Positions 19,164 through 28,546 of a DNA stretch of 64,000 nt are shown here, one piece after another. The notes below the pieces were generated by a model. That model made no database searches. It worked only from the letters and a program-made list of their open reading frames with translations, and was not told the DNA's origin. The position numbers and the translations under genes are program-made. This stretch comes from Niabella beijingensis (GTDB lineage: Bacteria; Bacteroidota; Bacteroidia; Chitinophagales; Chitinophagaceae): the NCBI RefSeq assembly GCF_020034665.1, contig NZ_JAIQDI010000001.1, forward strand, positions 2,480,001 to 2,544,000, written 5' to 3'. Every line of letters starts with the position of its first letter. Positions within the stretch are counted from its first letter, which is position 1.

Positions 19164-20069
19164 ATGCTTCGCCTATCAGTGTTTTTTATTCTGTTGCTCC
19201 ATATAGCAGTATCCCATGCACAATCCACCGATAAAAAATTAACCGGGCTTATCCGGAATACAATTCAGGGATTCCACGGTACCATCGGTATCTATGTAAA
19301 AAATCTGAAAACAGGAAAAACCGTTGAAATAAACGCAGACACGATCTTTCCCACTGCAAGCATTGTAAAAGTTCCGATCCTTATCGGCATTATGGATAAA
19401 ATAACAACCGGGGCTTATACCTATGACTCCACCTTTACCTACAGCGATTCTCTTTATTATGCAGGTGAAGACATTCTAGGTGAATTTAAAAATGGCGGCA
19501 GGATCCGTTTACAGAAACTGATGATGCTCATGCTTACCACCAGTGATAACACAGCGAGCCTCTGGCTGCAACAACTTGCGGGCACGGGAACAAGAATCAA
19601 CACCCTGCTGGACAGCCTGGGCTACGCAGCCACAAGAGTAAACTCCAGAACGCCCGGCAGGCGGGCTTTTCAGATCGAGAACGGCTGGGGCCAAACCACT
19701 CCCAGGGACATCGCCAATATCCTGGAAGCCATCTATAAAAATAAAATTTATACAGCTGCTGCCTGTGAGCGCATGCAGCGTTGTCTGGGTCGCAATCTTT
19801 GGGACACGGATGAAGCCCTGTCGCAGGTACCGCCTTATATTGAAGTATTCAGTAAAAACGGCTGCGTAGATGGCAGCCGCAACGAGATCCTCCTGGTAAA
19901 CGCACCAAACCAGCCGTATATCTTCAGCATCTTTACAAAAAATAACAAGGATACCAGCTGGCTTCATGAAAATGAAGCATGGATACTTACCAGAAACTTA
20001 TCCGCGCTTTTATGGCACTATTTTGAACCGAAAGATAAATGGGTAAAACCCGCTTATGCCGGGTTTTAA
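19164..20069 (+). CDS. Class A beta-lactamase-like serine hydrolase
   Basis: 301 residues with a signal peptide (ending HAQS). Penicillin-recognising motifs are present: active-site Ser-x-x-Lys as ASIVK, the SDN loop as TSDNTA, and KNG (FSKNGCVDG) in place of the usual KTG/KSG. In the omega-loop area a WGQTTPRD segment corresponds to the common RDTTTP. The catalytic Glu166 equivalent is probably in the QIENGWGQ segment but cannot be fixed by eye. It may be a true beta-lactamase or a related periplasmic esterase. Its stop overlaps the convergent fabG stop by 4 bases. Confidence 0.85.
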   Translation: MLRLSVFFILLLHIAVSHAQSTDKKLTGLIRNTIQGFHGTIGIYVKNLKTGKTVEINADTIFPTASIVKVPILIGIMDKITTGAYTYDSTFTYSDSLYYAGEDILGEFKNGGRIRLQKLMMLMLTTSDNTASLWLQQLAGTGTRINTLLDSLGYAATRVNSRTPGRRAFQIENGWGQTTPRDIANILEAIYKNKIYTAAACERMQRCLGRNLWDTDEALSQVPPYIEVFSKNGCVDGSRNEILLVNAPNQPYIFSIFTKNNKDTSWLHENEAWILTRNLSALLWHYFEPKDKWVKPAYAGF

Positions 20070-20821
20070 ATATTGAGCCCGCCGCAAACACTGATCGTTT
20101 GCCCGGTAATATACGATCCCATATCAGAAGCAAGAAACAAAGCTGCATTAGCAATATCTTCTGTCTTTGCAAATTTCCCCAATGGGATATCTGTCAGGTA
20201 TTTGGCTGCACTGTCTCCCTCATGTAAATAACTCGTCATATCAGTTTCTACAAAACCCGGTGCAATTGCGTTACACCGGATGTTACGGCTTCCCAGTTCT
20301 TTCGCCATACTTTTTGTAAACCCAATAATACCCGCCTTACTGGCTGCATAACTTGCCTGGCCGGCATTTCCCATTACTCCAATAACCGAACTCATATTGA
20401 TGATGCTACCGGACCTGGCTTTCATCATAGGTTTTATAATCTGTTTGGTCATATAAAAAACACTGTTCAGATTTACCTGAAGCACAGATTCCCATTGCTC
20501 CGGTGTCATACGTAATAACAGATTATCTTTAGAGATCCCCGCATTATTCACACAGATGTCAACCGTTCCGAATTCTTTCAACACTTCTGCAACAAAGGTT
20601 TCACAGGCAGCAAGTTCTCCTGCATTACTTTTCCAGGCCTTGATGCGTATACCTTTGCTGGTCCATTTATTTACCAGTGCATTTGCTTTATCCGTACTGC
20701 TGTCGCTTACATAAGAAAAAGCGACAGCAGCGCCCTGCTCTGCAAATTTTTCAACAATCGCTTCTCCAATTCCGCGCGCCGCACCGGTTACTATGGCAAC
20801 TTTATTCTCCAGTAATTTCAT
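20066..20821 (-). CDS. fabG: 3-oxoacyl-[acyl-carrier-protein] reductase FabG
   Basis: 251-residue short-chain dehydrogenase: cofactor motif TGAARGIG near residue 12, NNAGIS, the catalytic Ser/Tyr/Lys (NMSSVIG and YAASKAG), and PGFVETDM. Length and motifs fit FabG, which reduces beta-ketoacyl-ACP with NADPH in fatty-acid elongation. It is not in a fab cluster here, so a different SDR substrate cannot be excluded, but the overall resemblance to FabG is strong. Confidence 0.9.
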   Translation of the reverse strand: MKLLENKVAIVTGAARGIGEAIVEKFAEQGAAVAFSYVSDSSTDKANALVNKWTSKGIRIKAWKSNAGELAACETFVAEVLKEFGTVDICVNNAGISKDNLLLRMTPEQWESVLQVNLNSVFYMTKQIIKPMMKARSGSIINMSSVIGVMGNAGQASYAASKAGIIGFTKSMAKELGSRNIRCNAIAPGFVETDMTSYLHEGDSAAKYLTDIPLGKFAKTEDIANAALFLASDMGSYITGQTISVCGGLNI

Positions 20822-20898
20822 AAAACAAATGGTTTAACAGCTGCAAATAAAGTTAATTATTTTGTTACAATAAAGTTTAATAAAGAATTGCCAGCAGT

Positions 20899-22095
20899 TC
20901 AACGTTTCTCCAGAAAATAAATCACTCCGTTTTTATCATCGCTAATAAAAAAGGACTTTCTGTTCCACTGCAAAATGTCACAGGGTCTTCCATAGCGCTT
21001 ATTCTCTGTTGTACCCTGCAGGAAACCGGAAACCAGTTCCCTGTAAGCTCCCCCCGGAAGCAATTGCACAATCGCGTTGCCCCGTTGCCTCCATACACTG
21101 GTGCTCCCATGCAGCGCTACCAGAAAAGAATTATTTAAAAGCGGATCATCAAAGCCAGTAACGTATTCAAACCCCAATGGTGCTGAATGGGCCTTAAATC
21201 CATAAGGCGCTACCGGTGGCTTACGTGCAAAATCAGGTCGCCTGACTTTTATAAATTGCGTGTCGGCAATAATTGTTTTCCGGTATTGATAATAATACGG
21301 CCAACCGTAAAACCCGTTTTCCACAACCGTATGAAATAATTCCTCTGGTTTATCCGGCCCCCTGTTATCCCTGCCCATATGCGTTACCCATAAATTGTCA
21401 TTCACCCATTTAATACCGACTGCATTGCGGATCCCCCTGGCGAAAATTCTTTTATTACTTCCGTCCGGATCCATTTCCAATATAACAGCCCGGACATCTT
21501 CCTTCTCCACACATGCATCACAACTGCTGCCAACACTTACATAAATCTTGTCATTTTTAAATACAATACTTCTTGTAAGGTGCCAGCCACCATACTTATA
21601 ACTCAAACCATAATCCGGGAATGTAGCAATTACTACAGGTTCTCCCACAGCCACTGAATCACCCGCATTGTATTTATAATAACTCAGCTTACCGGTCTCG
21701 GCCACATATATATAAGTTTGTCCATTCTTTGTATAAAAGGCAACCTGGTTGGGATTGTGTAAATCCTTTAAAAAAGTAGTGCGCTTTGCAAATGTTTTTG
21801 TATCCGCATTCCACTTATCCAAAACCACTACCCTTCCCTTTTTATTGTCGCTGCGATTGTGCATATCTGTAACAAACAACCTGCCATCCGGGCTCTTTGC
21901 AAAAAAGCGCGGCCGCTCCAATCCTTCTGCTGCTATGCTTATCTGATAGCCTGCCGGTATTCTAAGCGGAAAAGTAAGTCCTTTTGTCAGCGAAATTTTC
22001 TGGCTGGTCCATTCCACCTTTTTTTGTGAAACAGCGGCTAACGGCAGCAATATCCACAAACCTGCAATAGCAATAAAGGAAGAAAGTTTTTTCAT
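20899..22095 (-). CDS. Exported glucose/sorbosone dehydrogenase-like beta-propeller protein
   Basis: 398 residues with a signal peptide (MKKLSSFIAIAGLWILLPLAAVSQ). The body matches the PQQ-type glucose/sorbosone dehydrogenase propeller family: LFVTDMHNRSDNKKGRVVVL, VGSSCDACVEKEDVRAVILEMDPDGSNKRIFARGIRN, and WVTHMGRDNRGPDKPEE. Family members oxidise sugars in the periplasm with PQQ, although many Bacteroidota copies have no demonstrated activity. It lies 16 bases downstream of nadA in the same direction and may be cotranscribed. Confidence 0.83.
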   Translation of the reverse strand: MKKLSSFIAIAGLWILLPLAAVSQKKVEWTSQKISLTKGLTFPLRIPAGYQISIAAEGLERPRFFAKSPDGRLFVTDMHNRSDNKKGRVVVLDKWNADTKTFAKRTTFLKDLHNPNQVAFYTKNGQTYIYVAETGKLSYYKYNAGDSVAVGEPVVIATFPDYGLSYKYGGWHLTRSIVFKNDKIYVSVGSSCDACVEKEDVRAVILEMDPDGSNKRIFARGIRNAVGIKWVNDNLWVTHMGRDNRGPDKPEELFHTVVENGFYGWPYYYQYRKTIIADTQFIKVRRPDFARKPPVAPYGFKAHSAPLGFEYVTGFDDPLLNNSFLVALHGSTSVWRQRGNAIVQLLPGGAYRELVSGFLQGTTENKRYGRPCDILQWNRKSFFISDDKNGVIYFLEKR

Positions 22096-22111
22096 TTAAA
22101 GGTATAAAAGG

Positions 22112-23125
22112 CTACAATCCAGCAGCAGCGCTTATTTCAAGCATCCGGTCAATGGGTTTCTTTGCTGCGAGCCTTAATGACTCATCCATAATAATATCCG
22201 GCATTTCATACTTCATACAGAGATATACTTTTTCAAGCGTATTCCGTTTCATGTGCGGACAGTCATTACAGGCACAGCTGTTGTCCGGCGGGGCAGGTAT
22301 AAAGGTCTTATCCGGACTTGCCTTTTCCATCTGATGGAGGATACCGGTTTCAGTAGCAACAATATATTCCCTGGCACTGTCCTCCCGGGTGTACTTCAGC
22401 AATCCCGTTGTAGAGCCGATATAGTCCGCCATCCGCAGCAGTGGTTCTTCGCATTCCGGATGTGCGATCAGCTTTGCCTCCGGATGCTGATGTTTCAATC
22501 GTGTTATTTTTTCAAGACTGAATATTTCATGTACCATGCAGGCACCATTCCACAACAACATGTTCCTGCCGGTCACTTTGTTGATATACGCGCCCAGGTT
22601 CTTGTCGGGTGCAAAAATGATCTTCTGGTCTTTTGGGAAACTTTCTACAATGATCCGTGCATTGCTGCTGGTAACGATCACATCGCTGAGCGCCTTGATG
22701 CCGGCGCTGCAGTTGATATAGCTTACCACCACATGATCCGGGTGCTGTTCCTTAAATTTCTGGAACAAAGGGGGCGGGCAGCTGTCGCTGAGTGAACATC
22801 CGGCTTTGAAATCCGGGATCACGACTTTCTTTGCCGGGTTCAGTATCTTGGCGGTCTCCGCCATGAAGTGCACGCCGGCAAAAACGATCATGTCTGCGTT
22901 CGTCTTCTGGGCCTCCTGCGCCAGTCCGAGGCTGTCACCGATGTAATCCGCTATGTCCTGAATGTCCGGCTCCTGGTAGTAGTGCGCCAGGATTACGGCG
23001 TTTTTCTCTTTTTTCAATTTTTCAATCTCTGCAAAGAGATCCAGTTGCGGATCTACTTCCACATCCAGGAACCCTTTCAGATCCAGATCATTTTTTGCCG
23101 CTTCAGGAATTTGAACGTCCATCAT
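22112..23125 (-). CDS. nadA: Quinolinate synthase NadA
   Basis: 337 residues. The three cysteine regions expected to bind the 4Fe-4S cluster are visible ([21 protein letters not shown], and the C-terminal [22 protein letters not shown]). [18 protein letters not shown] at the N-terminus is the family signature. It condenses iminoaspartate and DHAP to quinolinate. The start is the ATG at 23125 or 23122. The upstream side opens directly into the origin candidate. Confidence 0.96.
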   Translation of the reverse strand: MMDVQIPEAAKNDLDLKGFLDVEVDPQLDLFAEIEKLKKEKNAVILAHYYQEPDIQDIADYIGDSLGLAQEAQKTNADMIVFAGVHFMAETAKILNPAKKVVIPDFKAGCSLSDSCPPPLFQKFKEQHPDHVVVSYINCSAGIKALSDVIVTSSNARIIVESFPKDQKIIFAPDKNLGAYINKVTGRNMLLWNGACMVHEIFSLEKITRLKHQHPEAKLIAHPECEEPLLRMADYIGSTTGLLKYTREDSAREYIVATETGILHQMEKASPDKTFIPAPPDNSCACNDCPHMKRNTLEKVYLCMKYEMPDIIMDESLRLAAKKPIDRMLEISAAAGL

Positions 23126-23264
23126 TGAAAAAATTTTGTACCTGCAATGATACGATCAACACAAATAAAAAATCAAAGTTTTTTAAAACAGCCCTTTTTT
23201 CTTTTAATAATATTTATATTAATTAATTATTTAAAATAACCTATTATTATTATGGCTGTGGATT

Positions 23265-23287
23265 CGTGGATAACTCACTTATCCACG
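23265..23287. promoter_or_regulatory. Inverted pair of DnaA boxes
   Basis: CGTGGATAA and TTATCCACG form a perfect 9-bp inverted repeat separated by 5 bases. Each is one base from the TTATCCACA consensus. This tight head-to-head pair is the densest part of the DnaA-box cluster. Confidence 0.75.
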
Positions 23288-23552
23288 AAAATTATTTTTT
23301 TGTGAATCGGGTTTATCCACTGTTTTATAACAGATATTCACATCATGAAGTTACGAATCTTATAGATCATAGCCGTTTTTCAACAAAATTGTGAATTACA
23401 CAATGTTTAAAAAAAACTAAAGACATATTAAATTTACACTATGTTAATATTAGCGGTATAAAATCGCTGCTGTGCACCTGATTTAGAAAAACCGGGTGCA
23501 ATGTCAAAACTTTCAGCCAGTAATACATTTCACATACACGTTCCACGGCCGG

Positions 23553-23561
23553 TTATTCACA
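23553..23561 (+). promoter_or_regulatory. DnaA box (exact TTATNCACA)
   Basis: TTATTCACA matches the consensus at all fixed positions; a near copy, TAATTCACA, follows 12 bases later in the same orientation. Confidence 0.7.
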
Positions 23562-23707
23562 TTGTTTAGCCGTAATTCACAGGGTATTGGGGACAAATAA
23601 TGGTATCCGTGCGACTTATTTTGTATCTAATATTTAAAAACGAATGTATGTAAGCAGTGAAAATTGAACTATCTTTCGCGCCTTAACAGGTGTAAATAAT
23701 GATTTGT

Positions 23708-25861
23708 ATGAAAAAATGGATGGTTCTGCTTATCGGGATCTTAACAATCGGATTTGCAAAGGCTGATGAGGGTATGTGGTTACCACAATTCCTTGAAAAT
23801 CTCAATGAAAAACGCATGCAGCAGCTGGGGATGAAGCTGACTGCAAAAGATATCTATTCCATAAATAAAGGCAGCCTGAAAGATGCGATCGTAAGTTTCG
23901 GGGGGTTCTGTACCGGCGAGGTGGTTTCGGAAAAGGGACTGGTACTTACCAATCATCACTGTGGATTTGAATCCATACAGAAACATTCCACGCTTGACAA
24001 AAATTATATAAGAGATGGATTCTGGGCGCGTAACCAGACGGAGGAACTGCCCAATGCGGGTTTGTATGTAACCTTTATAGTAAGGATCGATGATGTATCC
24101 GCGCAGGTATTAAAAGGTGTAGAGCCCGGTATGATGGAAAATGAGCGGCAGAGCAGGATCGACCGGAATATTAATGAATTAAAGAAAACCACAGTGTTGG
24201 GCGATTTTGAAAACGGGTTTGTAAGTCCGTTTTTTGACGGCAATAAATATTACCTGTTTATAACAGAAACTTTTAATGATGTACGCCTGGTGGGCGCACC
24301 ACCTTCCAGTATCGGCAATTTCGGGCAGGACTCGGATAACTGGATGTGGCCCCGGCATACAGGCGATTTCAGCGTGTTCCGGATCTATGCCGGAAGAAAT
24401 AATAAACCCGCCGCCTATTCACCGGATAATGTACCCTATATTCCCAAAAAAGCGCTTACCATTTCACTCAAGGGAATGAAACAGGATGATTTTACCATGA
24501 TCTTCGGTTTTCCGGGACGTACTACTGAATATCTTCCCAGCGAGGCCGTGCAGCAGATCGTATCCGTAAATGATCCGGCAAAGATAATGGTACGGGACCA
24601 GGCACTGGCTGTTATGAAGCGCTATATGCGTGCTGATGAAGGATTGAAAATAAAATACGCTTCAAAATATGCTGGTATTGCCAATGCATGGAAGAAATGG
24701 CAGGGTGAGGTACTGGGCCTTACCCGGACCGGAGGCGTACAAAAAAAGCTGGATTATGAAGCGGCCTTTACCCAACGGCTGAATGCAGATAATAATTTAA
24801 AAAACCGGTACGGAACTGTTCTTCAGGATCTGAACAGTGCTTATAAGGACATAAAGCCTTTCGGACTTACAAGAGATTATTATCTTGAAACGATCAGTAA
24901 GATCGAATTATTTGTTATCATAAACCGGTTGCGTACGCTGAAAGCTGCCACGGGTAAACCTAATTACGAAAAAGAATATGCTGCAGCCCGGGATAAGCTC
25001 ACTGAACTGTATAAAAATCTCAGCCCCACAGTGGACCGGGATATTTTTGCCGCGTTATTGCCCGTTTACATAGAAAAACAGGATCCGGCCTTTATTGCAC
25101 CTGTGGCAAAACAGCAGTTTGAACAATATGGAAAAAATTACCAGCAATGGGCCGCTGCCCTGTATGGTAATAGTGTTTTTCTGGATTCAGCAAAAGTAAT
25201 GGAAGCGATAAAAACGGACCCATCCGCTCTTTACGCTCTTTTTGATACCGACCCGGCAGCACAGCTGGTTTCCGGTATGGCAGCATTGTATGACACCGGG
25301 ATCACACCAAAGCTCAATGAACTGCAGGCACGTATCAACGGGCTGCAGCGCAGCTATATGCAGGCTCAGATGGAAGTACTGACCGATAAAAAATTTTACC
25401 CGGATGCCAACAGCACCCTGCGGGTGGGTTTTGGAAAAGTTGACGGGTATTATCCCGCAGATGGTATAAAATATGATTATTATACGTATCTGTATGGCGT
25501 TATGGAAAAATATGTACCGGGGGATTATGAATTTGATGTGCCGGAAAAACTGCGGCAATTGTACCGCAAAAAGGATTATGGCCGTTATGGCACAAATGGA
25601 AAAATGCCGGTATGCTTTATTGCATCCAATCATACCACAGGAGGAAACAGCGGCAGTCCTGCGCTGGATGCCCATGGCAACCTGGTAGGGATCAATTTCG
25701 ACCGGGTATGGGAAGGCACCATGAGTGATGTGAATTATGATGCATCCATCTGCCGCAACATCATGGTAGACATCCGTTATGTGTTATTTATTATTGATAA
25801 ATATGCCGGAGCCGGTCATCTGATCAGCGAAATGAAATTAACCGGCGGTTCCGGAAGATAA
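23708..25861 (+). CDS. S46 family dipeptidyl-peptidase, DPP11-like (Asp/Glu-specific)
   Basis: About 717 residues with a signal peptide (MKKWMVLLIGILTIGFAKA). Chymotrypsin-like catalytic elements: TNHHCGF for His, a HTGDFSVF segment for Asp, and GGNSGSPALDAHGNLVGINFDRVWE for Ser. The Arg in NFDRVWE corresponds to the residue that gives DPP11 its preference for acidic P1 residues; DPP7 has Gly there. The enzyme would release dipeptides from oligopeptide N-termini in the periplasm. ATG 23708 is preferred to 23699 because it gives a standard signal peptide. It directly borders the origin candidate. Confidence 0.92.
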   Translation: MKKWMVLLIGILTIGFAKADEGMWLPQFLENLNEKRMQQLGMKLTAKDIYSINKGSLKDAIVSFGGFCTGEVVSEKGLVLTNHHCGFESIQKHSTLDKNYIRDGFWARNQTEELPNAGLYVTFIVRIDDVSAQVLKGVEPGMMENERQSRIDRNINELKKTTVLGDFENGFVSPFFDGNKYYLFITETFNDVRLVGAPPSSIGNFGQDSDNWMWPRHTGDFSVFRIYAGRNNKPAAYSPDNVPYIPKKALTISLKGMKQDDFTMIFGFPGRTTEYLPSEAVQQIVSVNDPAKIMVRDQALAVMKRYMRADEGLKIKYASKYAGIANAWKKWQGEVLGLTRTGGVQKKLDYEAAFTQRLNADNNLKNRYGTVLQDLNSAYKDIKPFGLTRDYYLETISKIELFVIINRLRTLKAATGKPNYEKEYAAARDKLTELYKNLSPTVDRDIFAALLPVYIEKQDPAFIAPVAKQQFEQYGKNYQQWAAALYGNSVFLDSAKVMEAIKTDPSALYALFDTDPAAQLVSGMAALYDTGITPKLNELQARINGLQRSYMQAQMEVLTDKKFYPDANSTLRVGFGKVDGYYPADGIKYDYYTYLYGVMEKYVPGDYEFDVPEKLRQLYRKKDYGRYGTNGKMPVCFIASNHTTGGNSGSPALDAHGNLVGINFDRVWEGTMSDVNYDASICRNIMVDIRYVLFIIDKYAGAGHLISEMKLTGGSGR

Positions 25862-25920
25862 TCCAACGTAAAAATTTGTATATTTAAGTATTCTATTGAT
25901 CCACCTTAAAACTTTTTTTC

Positions 25921-26256
25921 ATGGTAAACAACAAACACATCGCCACTTTTATATTGGGAGCCCTGGCCGGGCTGGCTGCAGGAAAATATACCAGTATGAG
26001 CGAGGAAGAGAAGGAAAAGATGATGAATAACCTGAAGGAAAAAGCAAACAAACTGAAAGACGATGCTTCAAAGTCTGCAGAGCAGGCCAAGGATTATTTT
26101 TCAGAGCTTGCCACAAAGGGAATGGATACACTGAAGGAGCATTTTCCCGGCGCAGAAAAATGGATGAATGACCTTTTTGGAAATAAAGGTGACGAAAATA
26201 AAACGGCAGATACGGGCACAGCAGATACTGCAGAAGGCACAAAACCCGGTGTGTAA
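25921..26256 (+). CDS. YtxH-like small membrane-anchored protein
   Basis: 111 residues: an N-terminal glycine-rich hydrophobic segment (ATFILGALAGLAAGKY) followed by a long charged helix with Lys/Glu/Asp heptads, then a polar Thr/Ala/Glu tail. This matches YtxH-domain proteins, often stress associated, of unknown mechanism. It stands alone and ends before a strong terminator. Confidence 0.78.
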   Translation: MVNNKHIATFILGALAGLAAGKYTSMSEEEKEKMMNNLKEKANKLKDDASKSAEQAKDYFSELATKGMDTLKEHFPGAEKWMNDLFGNKGDENKTADTGTADTAEGTKPGV

Positions 26257-26290
26257 TATTGTAACAGACATTGCTGCCAACGAAATTGAA

Positions 26291-26325
26291 TGTACAGAAG
26301 GATGCATCCTTCTGTACATTTTTAT
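26291..26325 (+). terminator. Intrinsic terminator after the YtxH-like gene
   Basis: A perfect 28-bp palindrome (26291-26318; half-site TGTACAGAAGGATG) followed by a run of five T. Perfect symmetry with no separate loop is unusual; in RNA the central bases would form the loop. Confidence 0.85.
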
Positions 26326-26388
26326 TATAAGTATATTTGAAGGATTTTTGTAATGAACCTTTAATATAATTCATATCGTCTTACCGGT

Positions 26389-27693
26389 ATGCAAAACAAC
26401 CTGTTTAAAAAACTTGGGCAACATTTGTCGGGTCTTTATGGTTTTCTGGCGGGAGATGCCGGCGGCACTACACTTGAGGTCCGTATATTTAATACCATCT
26501 GCCTCCTTGGAATTATCATCTGTGCCTACAATATTCCGTTCAATTTTTATGTAGGACTGGATTTTACCGCCTGGGTTTTTTCAGGGTTAACCCTATTGCT
26601 GTTCCTGCTGTACTATCTTTCCCGGTTCCGGCAACAATACCGCTACAGCATCACCCTTATCTCGGTTCTTTTCATCGGGTTGTTTGTATGGAATTATTTT
26701 TACAGTGATGGGATCAGAGGCGCCAGCCTGCTTTCCTATACCTTGTTATTTTTCCTGCTGATGATTATTGCTCCAAAAAAACAGTATCTTCTCTGGTTCC
26801 TGCTGGTAACTGGTGCCACCTGGGGAAATATGCTGTATGAACTGTATCATCCTGCTTCGGTAAAACAGACCTATACAGATCTTAAGGCCATCATTATCGA
26901 TCATGGATCAACGGTGACCATCAACCTGGTGGTGCTGTTTGCGGGATTGTATTATCTGAAAGAAGCGTACTACCGGGAGCGGAGAAAAACCGCCGCCAGC
27001 ACGAAGGTGCTGAAGGAAATGGACCAGCAAAAAACCAAGCTCTTTTCTGTTTTATCACATGATCTCCGTTCGCCGCTGCATTCGATTTCGGCTTACCTGG
27101 AAATGGTTCAATCAGACACACTTTCGAAAGAAGAGCGCCTGGAAACAGAACGGCTGCTTTCCACCGCGGTGCATCATACACAGGAACTGCTTAATAATAT
27201 GCTTTCCTGGTCGAAGGATCAACTGCGTAAAACGGCGCCGGAACTGCACCGTCAGACTATTGCTTCGGTCATTCAGCCCACATTGGTTTTATTTGAGCCC
27301 GAAGCGCAACGAAAAAAAATAAGATTTACCAGGAACATTGATCCCTCGGTTACCGCACTGATCAACGCGTCTATGCTGCAGATCATTGTTCGTAATCTTA
27401 TGGGCAATGCCATAAAGTTTACCCATCCCGGTGGTCATATCATTATTACCATAACAGGCGATGAAGCGCACGCACTGATTATGATAAAAGATACCGGGCG
27501 GGGAATAAAAAAGGAACTGCGACAACAGCTCTTTTCGCTGAATACCGGTTCTACTTATGGCACGCTTAATGAAAAGGGTGTTGGATTGGGCTTATATCTT
27601 TGTAAAGAATATACCCTGGCTCAGAACGGAAGGATCTGGTTTGAGACCGAAGAAGAAAAGGGAACTACATTTTTTGTACAACTGCCGGTATAG
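26389..27693 (+). CDS. Membrane sensor histidine kinase
   Basis: 434 residues. About six hydrophobic segments occupy residues 30-195 with only short loops, so signals are likely sensed within or at the membrane. A HisKA region follows with phospho-acceptor His in FSVLSHDLRSPLHSISAY (about residue 222), then a complete HATPase_c: NLMGNAIKFTHPGG (N box), IKDTGRGI (G1) and GVGLGLYLCKEY (G2). No response regulator is adjacent, so it is an orphan kinase. The 3' end is 10 bases from that of the convergent NUDIX gene. Confidence 0.93.
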   Translation: MQNNLFKKLGQHLSGLYGFLAGDAGGTTLEVRIFNTICLLGIIICAYNIPFNFYVGLDFTAWVFSGLTLLLFLLYYLSRFRQQYRYSITLISVLFIGLFVWNYFYSDGIRGASLLSYTLLFFLLMIIAPKKQYLLWFLLVTGATWGNMLYELYHPASVKQTYTDLKAIIIDHGSTVTINLVVLFAGLYYLKEAYYRERRKTAASTKVLKEMDQQKTKLFSVLSHDLRSPLHSISAYLEMVQSDTLSKEERLETERLLSTAVHHTQELLNNMLSWSKDQLRKTAPELHRQTIASVIQPTLVLFEPEAQRKKIRFTRNIDPSVTALINASMLQIIVRNLMGNAIKFTHPGGHIIITITGDEAHALIMIKDTGRGIKKELRQQLFSLNTGSTYGTLNEKGVGLGLYLCKEYTLAQNGRIWFETEEEKGTTFFVQLPV

Positions 27694-27703
27694 CGGCTGA
27701 AAA

Positions 27704-28411
27704 CTATAATACATTATTGGGATTCGGAACCAGCTTCAGGATCTTATGCAAATGTTGCTGATAGTTCTTACGGTCCAGCTTGTAAAAATAAGCGCCTTTT
27801 TTAGACCCGGTTTTATCCTTGTCGCGCTGTTTCAGAAGCAGTCCAGTGGAGAGCATTTTACGGCTGAAGTTTCCTTTATCAAAGCTGGTCTCATACACAT
27901 CTTCAAAAAGGCTTTGTAAAAGCGGCAGGGTAAATTTGTCGGGCAGCAGCTCAAACAGGATGGCATGGGAAGTCGCTTTATATTGCAATCTTTTTTTTGC
28001 CATCTTCACCATCTCCTTATGGTCAAAAATAAGATCCGGGAAATCCTTTATCGAAAACCATTCAGCCTGGTAGGCATCGCTCAGCGATTCCCTGTATTTT
28101 TTTATATCGATCAGTGAAAAATAAGCAATCGAAACGGTACGCTCCTGTGTATCCCTGTCCGGGTCGGTAAACGTATAGAACTGCTCCTGGTAAACATCTG
28201 TAAGACCGGTCAATGACACGAGGATACGGCTTGCAGCCTCATCGGCACTTTCATTTTTTGAAATAAAGCCTCCCATCAGACTCCACTTTCCCTTTAGCGG
28301 GGCAAAGGCACGTTTCACCAGCAATATCTTCAGATGGTTTCCATCGTATCCAAACACGATGCAATCCACGGCTACGGTATAACGCGACTGATTACTGTAT
28401 TTTGCTGCCAT
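27704..28411 (-). CDS. NUDIX-fold transcriptional regulator (NrtR/AraR-like), catalytically degenerate
   Basis: 235 residues from ATG 28411 (an upstream ATG at 28447 is less likely). Residues about 10-140 form a NUDIX domain; the rest is a winged helix typical of NrtR-type regulators (FTLPLLQSLFEDVYETSFDKGNF). The NUDIX box is damaged: the core REUxEE is replaced by RILVSL, so hydrolysis is unlikely and the domain probably senses a nucleotide or sugar. Bacteroidota members of this type regulate sugar or NAD genes. The target is unknown; nadA and nadD in the same window are a speculative link. Confidence 0.85.
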   Translation of the reverse strand: MAAKYSNQSRYTVAVDCIVFGYDGNHLKILLVKRAFAPLKGKWSLMGGFISKNESADEAASRILVSLTGLTDVYQEQFYTFTDPDRDTQERTVSIAYFSLIDIKKYRESLSDAYQAEWFSIKDFPDLIFDHKEMVKMAKKRLQYKATSHAILFELLPDKFTLPLLQSLFEDVYETSFDKGNFSRKMLSTGLLLKQRDKDKTGSKKGAYFYKLDRKNYQQHLHKILKLVPNPNNVL

Positions 28412-28497
28412 AAAAAAAGTGTGTTTTTTCGGTGGTATAATTTTCAAAATGACAATTAATAATGTTCCGGAGCAAATGTATGGTTTGTTACAGGAAT

Positions 28498-28528
28498 AAA
28501 AAAAACCCGTTTCAAACGGGTTTTTTTT
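28498..28528. terminator. Bidirectional terminator downstream of rho
   Basis: AAACCCGTTT-C-AAACGGGTTT hairpin flanked by A and T runs of eight. It follows the rho stop by about 20 bases on the minus strand. Confidence 0.85.
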
Positions 28529-28546
28529 ATTTGGGGGGTATGTATT

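Larger units (their letters stand above)
23126..23698. other. Candidate chromosomal replication origin (oriC)
   Basis: A 570-base gene-free interval between the divergent nadA and the S46 peptidase. It holds at least seven DnaA-box-like 9-mers (TTATNCACA type, up to one mismatch): 23265-23273 and 23279-23287 as an inverted pair, 23313-23321, 23334-23342, 23390-23398 (minus), 23553-23561 (exact), and 23573-23581. AT-rich stretches at 23161-23250 and 23400-23460 could serve as unwinding elements. Four parS sites lie 7 kb away. dnaA is not in the window, which is common in Bacteroidota. Confidence 0.78.
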
